DNA of 64,000 nt from Triplophysa rosa (lineage: Eukaryota > Chordata > Actinopteri > Cypriniformes > Nemacheilidae): contig NC_079914.1 in assembly GCF_024868665.1 (NCBI RefSeq), forward strand, positions 2,607,426 to 2,671,425, read 5' to 3'. The translations under genes and the position numbers were made by a program. Positions within the stretch are counted from its first letter, which is position 1, and every line of letters begins with the position of its first letter. Shown in pieces: positions 50,001 through 59,617 of this stretch. Below the pieces are notes generated by a model. The model was not told the origin of the DNA. It saw nothing but the letters and a program-made list of their open reading frames with translations, and did not search any database.

Positions 50001-51945
50001 ACCTGAAGTACCGGTTCTTTTGACAACGGAACACCTGACACCTGTTTGTGAGCTTATATTTTTTCCATTTTTTTCAACTAAACGAATGGTAAACCACTAG
50101 CTAATTTATCTTCTCAAAACAATCATATTTGGGAAGTTCGGGAACTATTGATGTACATTGCCTGGCAGGCTTTCCTTTCACCGTTTCAAGAATACCTCTC
50201 TGTTAGAAAACCAACCAATTACTCAGAACAAACCCAATTACACATAGGAGCCTTACTGACTAAAAAAACCCACCATGAGTGTAAAAAAACGTAGATGTAG
50301 TTCTGCACCAGCAAATATTTCCATCGAAATGAACTTGCAGACACAGGGTAGCAGTGTCTAAGACACATTAAAGAAAACGACCACAGAGGGCAAACCAGAT
50401 CTAGAAACACTTCCTGAGTGAACCCAAATGCATTAAGACACAGCCTTTAGATGTACAAACACTGCATTACCACACACGTTTTGCAATCTTCTATTACTAA
50501 CACCAAGCAGCTGCTATCTGATTGAGAAAAACTAAGGAGAAAACTAAAATAAGTTGTTAAAACCTATAACCACGATTCAACCCTCATAAGAAATTTATTT
50601 TTTCCAGATGAGTTGTTTGGTATGACATCATCTTCATTCAAGTAAATATTATTGATCGATGGCAACCTTTAATTATATTAACTAAAACCACCAAACAACA
50701 CATTCTGCAATTTCACATTTTTACACAGACATTTCAGATACCTTAAATAAAGCAAAAAAACATACTCAACGATAAAATATCAGGTTGCTGCTAATGACTT
50801 CTCCTAAACAGTTTTATTCTACATACGTTTGAGGATTTAGCTATAAAACATCTATACTAATTTATGTAACTTGACATACAATAATACGATTTTCTTATTG
50901 CTGCACACACCATAGAAGTATATTTCCCATATGTACAATGGATATTGTTTATGGTAGACAGATTTGTTTGTTTGTTTAAATGTATACTTTACCGTGTGCT
51001 TATGGGGTTAAATAAAAACAACATTAACTGGATAATCACCTGAAAGGTGTGGTCCTACTTAGAAAATATACAGTTGCTGCAGTTTAAATAATACCTGTTT
51101 ACTGGTCCATTCAGAAATATTGAACACAATGAACACATTTGTTCATTTACGGGCATAGAGATTTAGATTTCTGGGCAGTTGCTTATCTTAGAATATCTTA
51201 ATGTACTTTTATTACAGAATATTAAAAAGAAATAAGTTCATTTTAGTTAGATCTAACAATTTCATACAGTTCGTTTAACATTGAGGACTCTCGGAGCACA
51301 AAGGATTGTAAGGTGAACATTAAAAGAACAAACATGTTGCCAAAAACTTGGCCCAGAAAAAAGCGTCAGAGGCACGAGACTTCACCTGTGATATTTATCG
51401 CAGAACAAGCTTTGCAGTTTTTCAGGAGTGTCAAGACAGAGAGAAACAATACAAACAAACAAACCGAAACTAGCAGCAGCACATAACGTTACCAAAATTA
51501 GTCCGCGAGCTATAAATGCCACACGTTCTTCCCTCCAAAACAATTAAAACACACACACACAAAAGACAAAGCCAAGTAGCGGATCATTCGCTTACAATTT
51601 TACTTAAAGAATTCAAAATCAGTTTTGTTAACTCGCCAATACCAGAAATAAAATATTCCCGTTAATAACGTTACTTAAATTAACTCCAGCACGGCAACTG
51701 TTTTACAAAGGATTAACGCTATCACTTGCTTTAACTAACGTTAGTTGTTAAACCTGTTAAAAAACTTAATTGGCAGACTGATGCTGCTAACCCGCAGCTA
51801 ACTTACTGACAAAAGATTCATAAAAGCCAGAAAACCAAGAAGCACATCTCTAGGACAAGCATGAAACAAACGAATAAAAGTGAGTTTTGACGGATCTTTA
51901 AAAGTGACAGCGTCATACCAGCTGTTGTCGGATCCAGCGAATCAT
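17589..51945 (-). CDS. atp11b: phospholipid-transporting P4-ATPase ATP11B
   Basis: Thirty minus-strand exons join in frame to 1148 residues (human 1177): 51945-51919, 42400-42284, 42135-42046, 40635-40555, 40448-40341, 40061-39933, 39747-39644, 39043-38996, 38838-38774, 38654-38573, 38488-38338, 38134-37937, 37706-37548, 37363-37188, 37032-36964, 36855-36782, 36694-36591, 33986-33805, 32417-32214, 32105-31952, 31805-31703, 31574-31429, 31349-31290, 28625-28498, 28375-28237, 27606-27541, 27465-27362, 27275-27110, 21335-21202, 17667-17589. It starts MIRWIRQQL and ends MEVSHC. Visible P4 motifs are DGET (178-181), PISL (354-357), the phosphorylation site DKTGT (Asp407), TGDK (678-681) and GDGAND (792-797). 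By family knowledge it flips aminophospholipids to the cytosolic leaflet of recycling-endosome and Golgi membranes with a TMEM30 (CDC50) subunit. Introns after exons 16 and 20 have GC donors. Intron 1 is 9.5 kb and loaded with transposons. All exons are open, and the gene looks functional. Confidence 0.95.
17830..18199. mobile_element. hAT-type MITE, TAGGGATGCAC ends
   Basis: Left end TAGGGATGCACAATAC and right end CGGTGCATCCCTA are inverted repeats, and the interior is rich in TATCGG motifs. The flanking 8-mers CTTTATAC and CTATATAA match at 6 of 8 positions. Sister copies lie at 25324 and 41036. It lies in the last atp11b intron. Confidence 0.7.
18867..20075. mobile_element. hAT-type element, CAGTGGTTCTCAACTG ends
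   Basis: Terminal inverted repeats CAGTGGTTCTCAACTG and CAGTTGAGAACCACTG bound about 1.2 kb without a transposase frame. The flanking 8-mers do not match well. A younger MITE (19611-19920) is inserted inside. Confidence 0.65.
19611..19920. mobile_element. MITE with perfect 8-bp target duplication ATTAAAAC
   Basis: The 310-bp element begins GGTAACACTTTACAATAAGG and ends with the inverted TTATTGTAAAGTTTTACC. ATTAAAAC directly abuts both ends (19603-19610 and 19921-19928). The 8-bp duplication fits the hAT superfamily. It is nested in the 18867-20075 element, so it inserted later. Confidence 0.85.
20076..21201. other. atp11b intron 29, remainder
   Basis: Open frames here are short and lack flanking splice logic or recognisable domains. 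I see no gene and no clear repeat borders. Confidence 0.35.
21819..22800. mobile_element. hAT-type element, TAGGGCTG ends
   Basis: The left end TAGGGCTGAAACGAAT is mirrored by AGCTGCAGCCGTA at the right. The flanking 8-mers AACCAATT and AACCAGTT differ at one position, consistent with an old 8-bp duplication. The interior is non-coding. It lies in atp11b intron 28. Confidence 0.7.
22927..23226. mobile_element. palindromic MITE, TAGGGCTGTCAAAC ends, with (TA)n core
   Basis: Inverted ends GGGCTGTCAAACAGTTAATC and GATTAATCGTTTGACAGCCC are bordered by TA on both sides, consistent with Tc1/mariner-type targeting. Matching arms extend through ACACACGTAT-like sequence to a TA tract at 23049-23081. 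Confidence 0.75.
23049..23081. repeat. (TA)n tract
   Basis: About 16 uninterrupted TA units sit at the centre of the surrounding palindromic MITE. Confidence 0.95.
24696..24872 (-). other. atp11b: candidate alternative terminal exon of atp11b
   Basis: The minus-strand acceptor CATCTTCCAG-like sequence (AG at 24874-24873) precedes frames that stay open. Spliced directly from exon 28 it encodes [13 protein letters not shown] and more, ending NHPVM-stop at 24696. Joined to the candidate exon at 26408-26323 the frame changes and stops at 24793-24791. It lies between canonical exons 28 and 29. I do not recognise the peptide; use is unproven. Confidence 0.35.
25324..25660. mobile_element. hAT-type MITE, TAGAGATGCACCGATA ends
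   Basis: Left TAGAGATGCACCGATAC and right TTGGTGTATCTCTA are inverted. It resembles the elements at 17830 and 41036, with Gs changed to A by decay. It lies in atp11b intron 28. Confidence 0.6.
26323..26408 (-). other. atp11b: candidate cassette exon of atp11b
   Basis: The minus-strand acceptor has a long T/G-rich tract ending TGTTCTGTAG. An 86-nt open block follows, coding [20 protein letters not shown] and eight more residues, then a donor AG|GTAGAG. Without splicing at the donor a TAG follows at once. It enters in the same phase as exon 29, so it could replace the usual C-terminus. The peptide looks protein-like, but I cannot match it to a known isoform. Confidence 0.45.
28626..29398. other. 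atp11b intron 23, 3' portion
   Basis: AT-rich, with a TA microsatellite at about 28719-28755 followed by a GT run. No exon is seen. Confidence 0.4.
29399..30651. mobile_element. hAT-type element, AGGGGTGTAATGATAC ends
   Basis: The left end AGGGGTGTAATGATACAC is mirrored by GTATCGTTACACCCCT. ATTACGA occurs on both sides (29392-29398 and 30653-30659). It is about 1.25 kb with no transposase frame, in atp11b intron 23. Confidence 0.7.
31951..31951 (-). other. atp11b: GC donor, atp11b intron 20
   Basis: Exon 20 ends GCCAAG and the intron starts GCGAGT. Exon 21 begins GTGGTGAGACTT, continuing the conserved LQKAK-VVRLLK in phase 0. No GT nearby keeps the frame. Confidence 0.82.
32418..33804. other. 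atp11b intron 18
   Basis: No exon and no repeat with definable ends; the small open frames carry no recognisable domain. Confidence 0.35.
34154..34300 (-). mobile_element. tRNA-derived SINE
   Basis: On the minus strand it starts CTCCTGTAGCTCAGTGGTTA, with a pol III A box, and has a B-box-like GGTACGATCCC. The tail carries the widespread teleost motif for TTTGGCAGACGCTTTTATCC. The head resembles a tRNA but cannot fold into a functional tRNA over this length. Confidence 0.75.
34746..35170. repeat. teleost dispersed repeat (TTATATAGCGCTTTATTGTG module)
   Basis: It contains an inverted pair around AGCGCTTTA and the modules CCAGTGGAGGGGAACTGGCC and ATGGGATCTTTAATGACCAC, which I recognise from many fish genomes. 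It is probably the remnant of a retroelement and is nested in the hAT element. Borders are approximate. Confidence 0.55.
36781..36781 (-). other. atp11b: GC donor, atp11b intron 16
   Basis: Exon 16 ends CCCTCAG and the intron starts GCATGT. The frame and family sequence (PS-GEKVLF) require this junction, so the intron is GC-AG. Confidence 0.8.
39151..39587. mobile_element. TTAA-type palindromic MITE, third copy
   Basis: It runs from TTAAAGGGATAGTTCATCC to GGTGAACTATCCCTTTAA, with TTAA at both edges. It sits between atp11b exons 8 and 7, ending 57 bp from exon 7. It is the best-preserved copy here. Confidence 0.8.
41036..41578. mobile_element. hAT-type MITE with perfect 8-bp duplication ATATAAAT
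   Basis: Inverted ends TAGGGATGCACGATAAATTA and ATATCGGTGCATCCCTA bound 543 bp, with ATATAAAT on both sides (41028-41035 and 41579-41586). The interior carries TATCGGCC motifs. It lies in atp11b intron 3. Confidence 0.87.
43405..44295. mobile_element. MITE-like element with CACT(C/G)AAAAAAAT ends
   Basis: The left CACTCAAAAAAATGAT is mirrored by ATAATTTTTTTCAGTG. CATGTTC flanks both sides. The interior is AT-rich with inverted internal modules near TCCACATAATGG. It lies in atp11b intron 1. Confidence 0.6.
44452..44963 (-). repeat. 3' LTR
   Basis: 512-bp direct repeat, nearly identical to 45957-46467 apart from a few substitutions and small indels, which suggests a recent insertion. Confidence 0.9.
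45091..45509. repeat. 33-bp GC-rich minisatellite in the LTR element
   Basis: About 12 units of roughly 33 bp have the core GCCGGCTGGATGGCCGGCTG. Because 33 is a multiple of three, several frames on both strands read as 11-residue repeats, giving long spurious open frames. Later units lose 1-5 bases, so the frame shifts. Confidence 0.9.
45535..45905. repeat. two further short arrays in the LTR element interior
   Basis: At 45549-45625 a module with GGCTGGGCAGCGCTCTCTGG occurs twice. At 45715-45905 units of about 27-30 bp contain CAACCCTGGAAGGGAG and variants. Both are imperfect. Confidence 0.7.
45957..46467 (-). repeat. 5' LTR
   Basis: 511-bp direct repeat. Its outer edge meets the duplicated GCAGC. 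Confidence 0.9.
47326..48449 (-). mobile_element. PIF/Harbinger-type element with Myb-like protein remnant
   Basis: Inverted ends AGGCGGGCATACACTGTGCG and CGCACAGTGTATGCCCGCCT are flanked by TAA on both sides, the Harbinger target. A minus-strand frame at 48346-48086 contains [19 protein letters not shown], like the start of the Myb/SANT-MADF protein these elements encode. A TAG follows the last W. No transposase remains, so the element is internally deleted. Confidence 0.82.
48976..50027. mobile_element. element with GTTGTCA...GGTACC inverted ends
   Basis: The left GTGTTGTCACGGTACC is mirrored at the right by GTACCGGTTCTTTTGACAAC. GGTACC motifs recur near both ends. No clear target duplication was found, and there is no long frame. 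It is probably a degenerate DNA transposon. Confidence 0.55.
50028..51918. other. atp11b intron 1, 5' part
   Basis: AT-rich, with no exon and no repeat with clear ends. CpG content rises toward exon 1. Confidence 0.4.
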
Positions 51946-52230
51946 TCTGTCCTCAGGTACCGTAGCTCAGTAAGCTAGCCCACCTCACCGACACGAATCC
52001 CCGCGGCAGCAAAACAACTGCTTCTCCCGATACTTCCTCCTCTCCGCATTACACAGAAAACATGTGGCCGCCGATAAACTTCGATTCCCGACCCATTATC
52101 GAATATGTAGACGCTCGAACACAACCGTACAACGACTGCGCTTAACGGTGATGACTTCTGACTGACAACATTCCGGAAATGACGTCAACCAATCCCGCGT
52201 ATGAACTGCGCACGTCGGCGGCGTAAAGTT
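51946..52230 (-). promoter_or_regulatory. atp11b: atp11b CpG-rich promoter
   Basis: This segment upstream of the ATG at 51945 has more GC and CpG than its surroundings. It carries a perfect CRE palindrome TGACGTCA (52180-52187), next to an ETS-like TTCCGGAAA (52171-52179) and a CCAAT box (52189-52193). An NRF1-like TGCGCACG lies just above 52200. There is no TATA box. Motif spacing fits a housekeeping promoter; actual use is inferred. Confidence 0.6.
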
Positions 52231-53410
52231 GTTACACACATGCTACAGGAATTCAATTTCAACCGTAATATTGACGAGGTGTACGTTATTTAAACTCGTC
52301 GTTTAATTTACAACGAGCCCCTTTTCTGTTTATTAGAATACATAACGTTATATGAACGCGATCGTTAAATAGTCTTAACCTTGAAGCTACAGGTCACACA
52401 CTAGAACTAAAATCTTCCATTGTATTTGTCAACCTCGTGTTATTTCACGCCTGTGTATGAAATTATTTCTTAACATACTTCATGGATTTGGTGCGCTTTT
52501 TATTACACTTATTAATTATCACGACGTCCAGCGATCCATTAACAAAAGATTATTTTATGTGAAATAAAGGGTCCCAGGTATAGTTTAACAGATGGGTCTG
52601 GTTTGGTTCCGGGTTGTTTAGGAGTTGGAGTTTAGTACATATCTGGCTGTATTTAGGTTTGGGGGCTCTTTTAGTTTTTGTATTTATACGACTGTTTCTT
52701 AGCAGGCTGCGGGTGTGATATTTACCTAATGTGCATTTTCTTATCCCGTCATATTTCCAACAGAATTATCTGGACATCATGTTGTACCTCAAAGGCAGAA
52801 TGGGGAACATATGCAGAGATTATATAGCATGTCAGTGGAACATGCTGCATTAAACCCAGTACATGCACCATGAGGATTAATGTCAAACACGGTTTCATAG
52901 ACAGGGCTAAGAAAGATATCATGACTAAACAATGACACTGATATATATTTTAAGAAATGTCAGAGCAAATTCAGACAGCTCAAACATTTATTTTAGTCTG
53001 TCTGTGAAACCGGGGCTCAAATACTGCATTATACTGCCCTCTGCTGAGTCTCTCTGGATAATGCAAGAATATTACAGCAGTCATATCACTCCCTAATAAG
53101 ACTGAAGGCGTTCGAGTATGCTGCTTTGATGCAGCATCTTAACCAGGCGGGTGATGAATAGAATAGAAAATGCCACAAAGATGTTTATATCTTGCCATTA
53201 CATTTACATTAGATTACATTAACATTTACTTGTATTCATTCTAACAATAGTCCAAATGTTTACAGCATTCGTCTTATTTTTTCATGATTTTATCAGCCAT
53301 ATATACGATTAAAACTCTACCACTTTCAACCAAAACTTTTTGTTAACATTTTAACATGATCATTTGTTGTTCTGACCAAGATGGACCAATTCTCACTTAT
53401 GATGGTCGGT
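52231..53410. other. intergenic, upstream of atp11b
   Basis: No exon, domain or bounded repeat recognised. Confidence 0.4.
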
Positions 53411-53416
53411 TTTATA

Positions 53417-53517
53417 GGAGTTGTTCACTTCAAAATTGGCCCCCATTGACTTTCCATAGTAGAAATAAAAATTACTATGGAAAGTGAATGGGGGCAAATG
53501 TTGAAGTGAACTACTCC
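53417..53517. repeat. short palindromic MITE
   Basis: Arms of about 45 bp, GGAGTTGTTCACTTCAA and its inverted partner TTGAAGTGAACTACTCC, close around a short loop. CCCCCATTGACTTTCCATAG is matched by CTATGGAAAGTGAATGGGGG with one mismatch. Confidence 0.8.
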
Positions 53518-54540
53518 AAAGTATTTGCAAGACTCTGATGGGCAATAACAGCTTTGATGGTATATGGTGGTTTTTCTAGACATATTATTGACTTTTCTTA
53601 TATTCTAAATATATTACTGAGTTTTCTTATATAAAATAGTTTTCTTATATAAAATAATATATTTAAAGGTAGTTATAGAGTTCATGTACTTCTCTGATCT
53701 TAACAAGGGCTATGGGACTCATGTATGAGTTTGAACACTTGAACACCTGCGTACACACCAAATATCTTATCACACTAAAGACAAGAACTGCACGTACGCC
53801 ACACACACTTTTGTAGAGAAGTTTAATTAAGAATGCTGGGTTGCTTATTCTTACGCTAAACAATGAGCTCATTTTTAATAAAACCACACACTTTTTGTAG
53901 AGGAGTTTAACTTATCGCATACAGCCAATGACGCGGAGTTCATTTTTTAAAACCAATGTTAAATCATGTATCGTCCGAAAGCCCCCGGAAAGGTGTCAAG
54001 ATAAAGAGCACATGATATACGTATGTGTTGATTGAAAGGTGCTCCCTATGATTAAATCCTAATATGGTAGGCCGGAAATATAACTGTAGCAGGTGCAGGC
54101 TGAAATGTAACTGTAAAGAGTCATTAGGGGATGGACTAATAAAAATAAGTGATGTCATGTAAAACCTGGTTGGTAGAAGATGATGTCAGGTAAAACATGA
54201 TTGGTTTAAACTGTGATAACAACTTGAGAACAATGTATAAAAGATGGAGTCAGACATGTATTCGTTGGACATCATTGGACATCATCAGATGAACTCTGTA
54301 TGTCTCTCTCTGATTGCTCGAGCAAATAAAGATTGAAAACTCTTGAAACCTGGCTCTCTGGTCTTCGTGAATTCTTTCTACATTGGCTGATCGACTTTTC
54401 GCCACGACAATGGTTACTCGATAACAACTACTTGACAGACCATTGGCAATTGTAATGTTGATTGTTGCAGCTGTTTTTTGAGAACAATTATTTACAAGAC
54501 AAATGTTGATGGTTACAGATGTTCTTTAGATTTTTCATGA
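53518..54540. other. intergenic, no gene seen
   Basis: Short open frames only, without recognisable domains or splice context. Confidence 0.35.
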
Positions 54541-55410
54541 TAGTTATTTTTGACATCAACACACTCAATGATGAAGTCTCAGTCGCGTCTAAACTTTCTC
54601 ACTGTCTGCAAACTTCAGCTCAATTCTGCTTTCCTCCAGACCATCAAAGATGAACACAACTTTACCCTCGTCATAAATCTTTGAGTCCAGATCTTGAAGT
54701 CCAGGATGAAAGTCCAGCAGAAGTTTGTGAAGACTGTACCGGTCATCTTTAATCAAGTTCAGCTCTCGAAACGGAAGCACGAACATGAAATCTACATCCC
54801 GATTGGCTGTTCCCTCAGCCCAATCCAGAACGAACTTCTGCACAGAGACTGTTTTTCCAATTCCAGCGATTCCTTTTGTAAGAGCACTCTTGATTTTATC
54901 TGTCCTCTCTTTTATCTTTTCCTTGCATTCTAGTTGCAGTTTAAAGATGTCATTACAGAAAATCTGAGTGTCTTGTGTTCTGTTTTTCTTCTCCATGTGT
55001 AAAACCTCATGTTCTTCATTCACTCCATCACTCTCTCCCTCTATGATGTACAGCTGTGTGTAAATCCTGTTCAGGAGGGTTTGATTCTCTCATAGCTTGA
55101 TTCCCTCAAACAGACTCTCATACTTGTTCTTTATGCTGGTTTTGTGTTTGTCTTTGACTCTGCAAGACATCATTCGCTGCCAATCCAGCAGAACCGGGTG
55201 CTGCCATGACCTTGTGTGGCTGTGGAACCGGACGGGTTTTTAATCTCATTCTGCACTGAGGACATCTGAAGTTTTCTGACTGACAGGACTTGTCCCAATA
55301 GCCCTTGATGCATTGCCTACAAAAAGTGTGTCCACAGGTGATAGAGACTGGATCTCTTAGAAACTCCTGACACAGTTACACTGAGGCTAAAGCGAAATGG
55401 ACTTATCCAC
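54541..55410 (-). pseudogene. broken RING-FISNA-NACHT (fish NLR) fragment
   Basis: The minus strand holds a TRIM-like RING (CQEFLRDPVSITCGHTFC, then C-x2-C, frame 55372-55118). It runs directly into the fish-specific FISNA linker and a NACHT start in another frame. The NACHT piece has a Walker A GIAGIGKT and a Walker B region [12 protein letters not shown]. Disruptions are a frame change between RING and FISNA, a TGA at 55092-55090, a TAG at 54591-54589 with homology continuing in a new frame, and loss of the first RING cysteines. The helical, LRR and B30.2 parts are missing. The intact family are cytosolic immune receptors, very numerous in fish. The copy is a relic. Confidence 0.8.
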
Positions 55411-55593
55411 GCTGCAAAAACAATCAAGGAGAGAAATAAAATGAAAGATAACCAAAGTAATTTTACATGTGATGGGACAATGAATGAACTATACTATGAA
55501 AATGTGAAAATGTGTTCGTGACTATATTGTAATCTTGTGTGTGTCTGTGTTTGTGTAATGACATGTGTATAACAACGTAAACATGGTTTACAG

Positions 55594-56787
55594 CAGGGCT
55601 AGTCAACTGGCGGCCAGCCAATCATCTTTACCCGGCCTGCCTTAACATTTCAAATAAGTGGAGACTTTAAGAACGGTGTGCTTTAAGAAATGCATGTCCT
55701 GAGATACCACATCTTTAGTCCATGCAGGAAGGGTACACCACGTGAACTGTTGTCTCGGATAAGGGGAAAACTGTGTTGTTTTTATTACTGCATTCATTAT
55801 GTATGATTTAAACAGCCAAATTTACAAAAAAAAACAGCTGTTCATCTCCCTCCAGAACTCGCACTACAAAGGATCTGCCCTTCTATGTGCTTGGGGCACA
55901 TGAATGCAATTGGAATTCACCCGAAGTTGCGATAACAGTTCAGTTTTTTGCAGATCAATCGATTCGCTTTATAATACACCAGTTTAACGTCAAGGGACAG
56001 GGATTAGTTTTGTGCTGAATGTATTAGCGTTTTTGACTTTCATTGATTGGACTTTCATTAATTCAACCAAATATCTTCATAAATAGACTATCTTCTAGAA
56101 CAGTGGTTCTCAACTCTGGCCCGCGAGATCCATTTTCCTGCTGAGTTTAGTCCCAACTATGATATAAAACACCTGAACAAACAGCGTCTTTAGGAATAGA
56201 TGCGTTCAACTTAATGCGGTGCTGCGCAAATCTATCATCGTATGACATTTAAGTACCACGATAGCGATTCAAGTGCAGATTGCTCGGTACGCATTTGAAT
56301 CGCTCTCGCGGTACTTTAATGCGAAATGCCAAACAATCTGCGCAGCCCAGCATTAAGTTGAATGCGTGTGTTCCTGAAGTCACTGATTAGAGTTGGGGCT
56401 AAACTCGGCAGGAAAATGGATCTCGCGGGCCAGAGTTGAGAACCACTGTTCTAGAAAAACAATGCCACCCACATCTTGGGAATGGTGGTGAATAAATTAA
56501 CAGTAATTTTATTTTTGAGTAAACTAACGCTACGAGGAATATACAATAACATTAAAAAGACAATATCCCTTTGAATTAAATATCACTAAAAGGTACAAAT
56601 ACCGGATGCAATATTTCTGTGCATGTTTTAATATATGACCTATACATAACGTATAAAATGAACAAAATGCAAAATATGACAGAAATACAAAATAACAGAA
56701 GAAATGAGGATATTGTAAAAAACTGGCCCGCATCCTATTTATACTTTTGGAATCTGGCCCTCAAAGAAAAGTAGTTGAAGACCCCTG
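55594..56787. mobile_element. hAT-type element with perfect 8-bp duplication GTTTACAG
   Basis: Ends CAGGGCTAGTCAACTGGCGG and AGTAGTTGAAGACCCCTG are inverted and flanked by GTTTACAG (55586-55593 and 56788-56795). CTGGCCCGC-type modules lie near the right end. It is interrupted by a second element at 56101 and has no transposase frame. Confidence 0.85.
56101..56448. mobile_element. nested hAT MITE with perfect 8-bp duplication TTCTAGAA
   Basis: It starts CAGTGGTTCTCAACTCTGGC and ends with the inverted AGTTGAGAACCACTG. The terminal repeats exceed 40 bp, and TTCTAGAA abuts both ends (56093-56100 and 56449-56456). It is inserted inside the 55594-56787 element and is therefore younger. Confidence 0.88.
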
Positions 56788-56805
56788 GTTTACAGGGACA
56801 CTTCC

Positions 56806-57303
56806 TGTAATAATCATTGGGGGGGGGGTAAACGAAAAGGTAACACAATAATAAACGAACAACAGGACCTAGGCTAACTAAAACTAAACTAGACAATACT
56901 TGACAAAGGCTAAACTAAACACTTACTAAGACAGGGGATTCACACGGCAAACAGGAACACAGGACACAGCGAACATGGAGCACATGGAACGTAAGGAAGA
57001 CATCAATGCAGGCAAGCACAACAAACGTACACCGTACAATCCACGAGCACAGGACAAAGAAACATGAGGGCATTTATAGGCAAGACAAACTAGGGATAAT
57101 ACACAGGGCAGGTGTGGGTAATGAAACACTCAGGGAAAGTTAACGAGGAAACGAGATGGCGGGAACAGAGACACGGCCGGAGAGAGAGAGTATGGAAAGA
57201 CGAAAGGTCAATAATCTCTCTCTCCACATAAAACCTAAGGCTTTGTCATGACTCTGCTACAAGACCAAGAATAGACATGACATGATGAAGCAGAGTCGTG
57301 ACA
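56806..57303 (-). mobile_element. solo LTR related to the 44452 element
   Basis: The region shares ordered modules with the LTRs at 44452 and 45957: a GGGCAGGTGTGGGTAATGA-like stretch, GGCGGGAACAGAGACA, CGGAGAGAGAG, CTCTCTCTCCAC, and an end AGAGTCGTGACA. There is no second copy in the window and no interior. The outer left border is uncertain because of a G run at about 56819-56828. Confidence 0.65.
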
Positions 57304-58531
57304 AAAATCATTACGTAAACCACATATACATGTATGTATGTGTGTGTATCAATAAGAGATCACCTGGGTTCAAAGGTCACTCCTCCATCACTGAAACCAA
57401 TTGGCTGAATCATGGAGTTGTTACTCTTCATAGACACACAACTGGGTTCTGGGGATGTTGTCATCTCTTTCTCACGCCTGCTGATAATTTAAAAAACTAC
57501 AATCATTTTGTTATTCATATTATTTGTTATTTATACAGTGGTAAAGTCTGCTTTGGGTTATTTTAACACAATTGAAGACCACCACTGAAGTTCTGGCTCA
57601 CTGTGTACCACCATCATACTACTTGCTATGCTAACATATTTTTGAAGGGGCACTTGTAACATTCACAAAAACTTCATTCAAAAGACATTCACAAATTTAG
57701 GTGTACATTATTGAAATACTGTTTTAAATATAACATTTATACATTTTGTAAATTGATCAATATGAAATGATAAATATGAAATTCGTGGAACGACTGATTA
57801 AACGTTTTTTTCACAGTTACCAGCAGTAATTTTAAATGGCAAAAGCAACAAATAGTCGCAGTAATTAAAATATACATCAAATATTGGAACATGTTCATAT
57901 TATATAGGCTACATGTGTATTACTTAAACTATTATCTCCTTGATTAAATCATTTAAAATTTAAGGCCATCATAAACATGGCTACATGGCATCTGGGGAAA
58001 ATAATGACAATTGCCATTTCATATAGACTGGGCACGCATAAACTAAAATTGACCTTGTTTGCCTTCTAGAAAAAAAGAGGTAATACATTTCTGTTTAGTT
58101 GGCTTGATTGTGCCAGGCAGTCTATAAAAAAAACTATAAAAAACCCTTGTTGCAGCTGAGACAGGCACACGTGAGACTGCTAAATAAAATTCCCAGTCGA
58201 ATAAAACTGCGTGGGTTATGATCCCGTGTCCCCCGTGCCAACGGCGCGCCTGTCTCTGACGCATAATGTCGTGACATTTATGAAACAACATAAAAATGAT
58301 CAAAGTTATGAGAATGGCATAAGTGGACGTACCTTTTACCTACGTCCACAGTCTGAATGTCGCCTTTTGTCAAGCACTAATCGAAACAGGTTTCGGTTTA
58401 TACAGTACAACTATCACTGAGGATCAAACAAATGCAGTGTTTATAAGACTTCATATGCGGCGCTGACTCTGAGCAGACTTTTAGATAGATGTATGACATC
58501 AAAATCACGCGAGAACAGATTTCTTCGTATG
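57304..58531. other. intergenic, no gene seen
   Basis: AT-rich. Short frames only, and no bounded repeat recognised. Confidence 0.35.
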
Positions 58532-58539
58532 CTTTAGAA

Positions 58540-59617
58540 CAGTGGGGTCTTCAACGTTTTACTAATTGTGTAAACTGAGCTATTTAAATAGAAACAACCC
58601 TATTGTCACAGCAATATTATGTTAAGACATTACATTAGCACTATTATGTTATTGTTGCACATAGGCTAAATACTCTTCTGTGTATTATTTTTGTTTTTAT
58701 AGATTGCTTGATTATTTTAAGGGATTTGCAGTATCAAACATTTTCATTTTATTGTGAGATGGACAATTAAACATTTATTTGAACCTTAGTTTTTATTAAA
58801 GATGACTGACCCTGGTAAATGGCACAAAGACTATTCTAGTGGAGGTATCTGGATGCGAAAGAAATCAGTGCAGATTTTATGCATTCTGTTGTAAAGTCAT
58901 GCCGTTTTATTAAGTGTCATTCTTTTTTTCTTCCGCTTCTCTGTGTGTTGCAGAACATACCGCTGTTTTATAATTCTGAGCTCCGTTGTCTTTCTCGTGA
59001 ATCAGCATTGTCGCGGCTGTACACGAAAATGAACACGAGTTTTTTTTTCCTGCAGAGCATCATATCAGACCAAGGAGAGCAACATGATGCAACGAGTCCG
59101 CGTTATTTTCGGGGCAGCTTGTTTGACGGGCACCATCAGTAGGCTACTACACGGTACCCGTTTCATTGATTTTAAAGACGAACTTAATAGTTGTCAGAGT
59201 ACAGAATGCAGAAGCGGTGTGTCATTTGGCTGTCAAATTAGCGCTTTACAGCTTTAACACATTTGAACAGAAGTTCAGAAACATATGAGAATGCACTTTA
59301 TTTGCACGCAACTCCGTTCATGCGTACTTTTATCGGAAGGGAGACAGAGAATGAACTGATTCTAACCCTACCGGTTTTTATGATGCAGATGTAACGTTTC
59401 TTCCATTGCTTGCTTCCACTGCCTGAATGGATGTTTTTGTCTGCACGCACGCAGGTTAAACTTGCAATGCGCGGGAGCTTCAATGAGTCCGCGCGGATTA
59501 AAGAGAACAGTGGTTGCAATATTTCTGCTTTATTTTTAACAAAAAGTTGCTTGTGAGTGAACAGTAATTAGCGGACCCCTTGCAGTTCCACCGCGGACCC
59601 CCGGTTGAAGACCCCTG
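58540..59617. mobile_element. hAT-type element with perfect 8-bp duplication CTTTAGAA
   Basis: Ends CAGTGGGGTCTTCAACG and GGTTGAAGACCCCTG are inverted, with CTTTAGAA on both sides (58532-58539 and 59618-59625). The right end matches that of the 55594 element, so the two share a mobiliser. No transposase frame. Confidence 0.85.
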
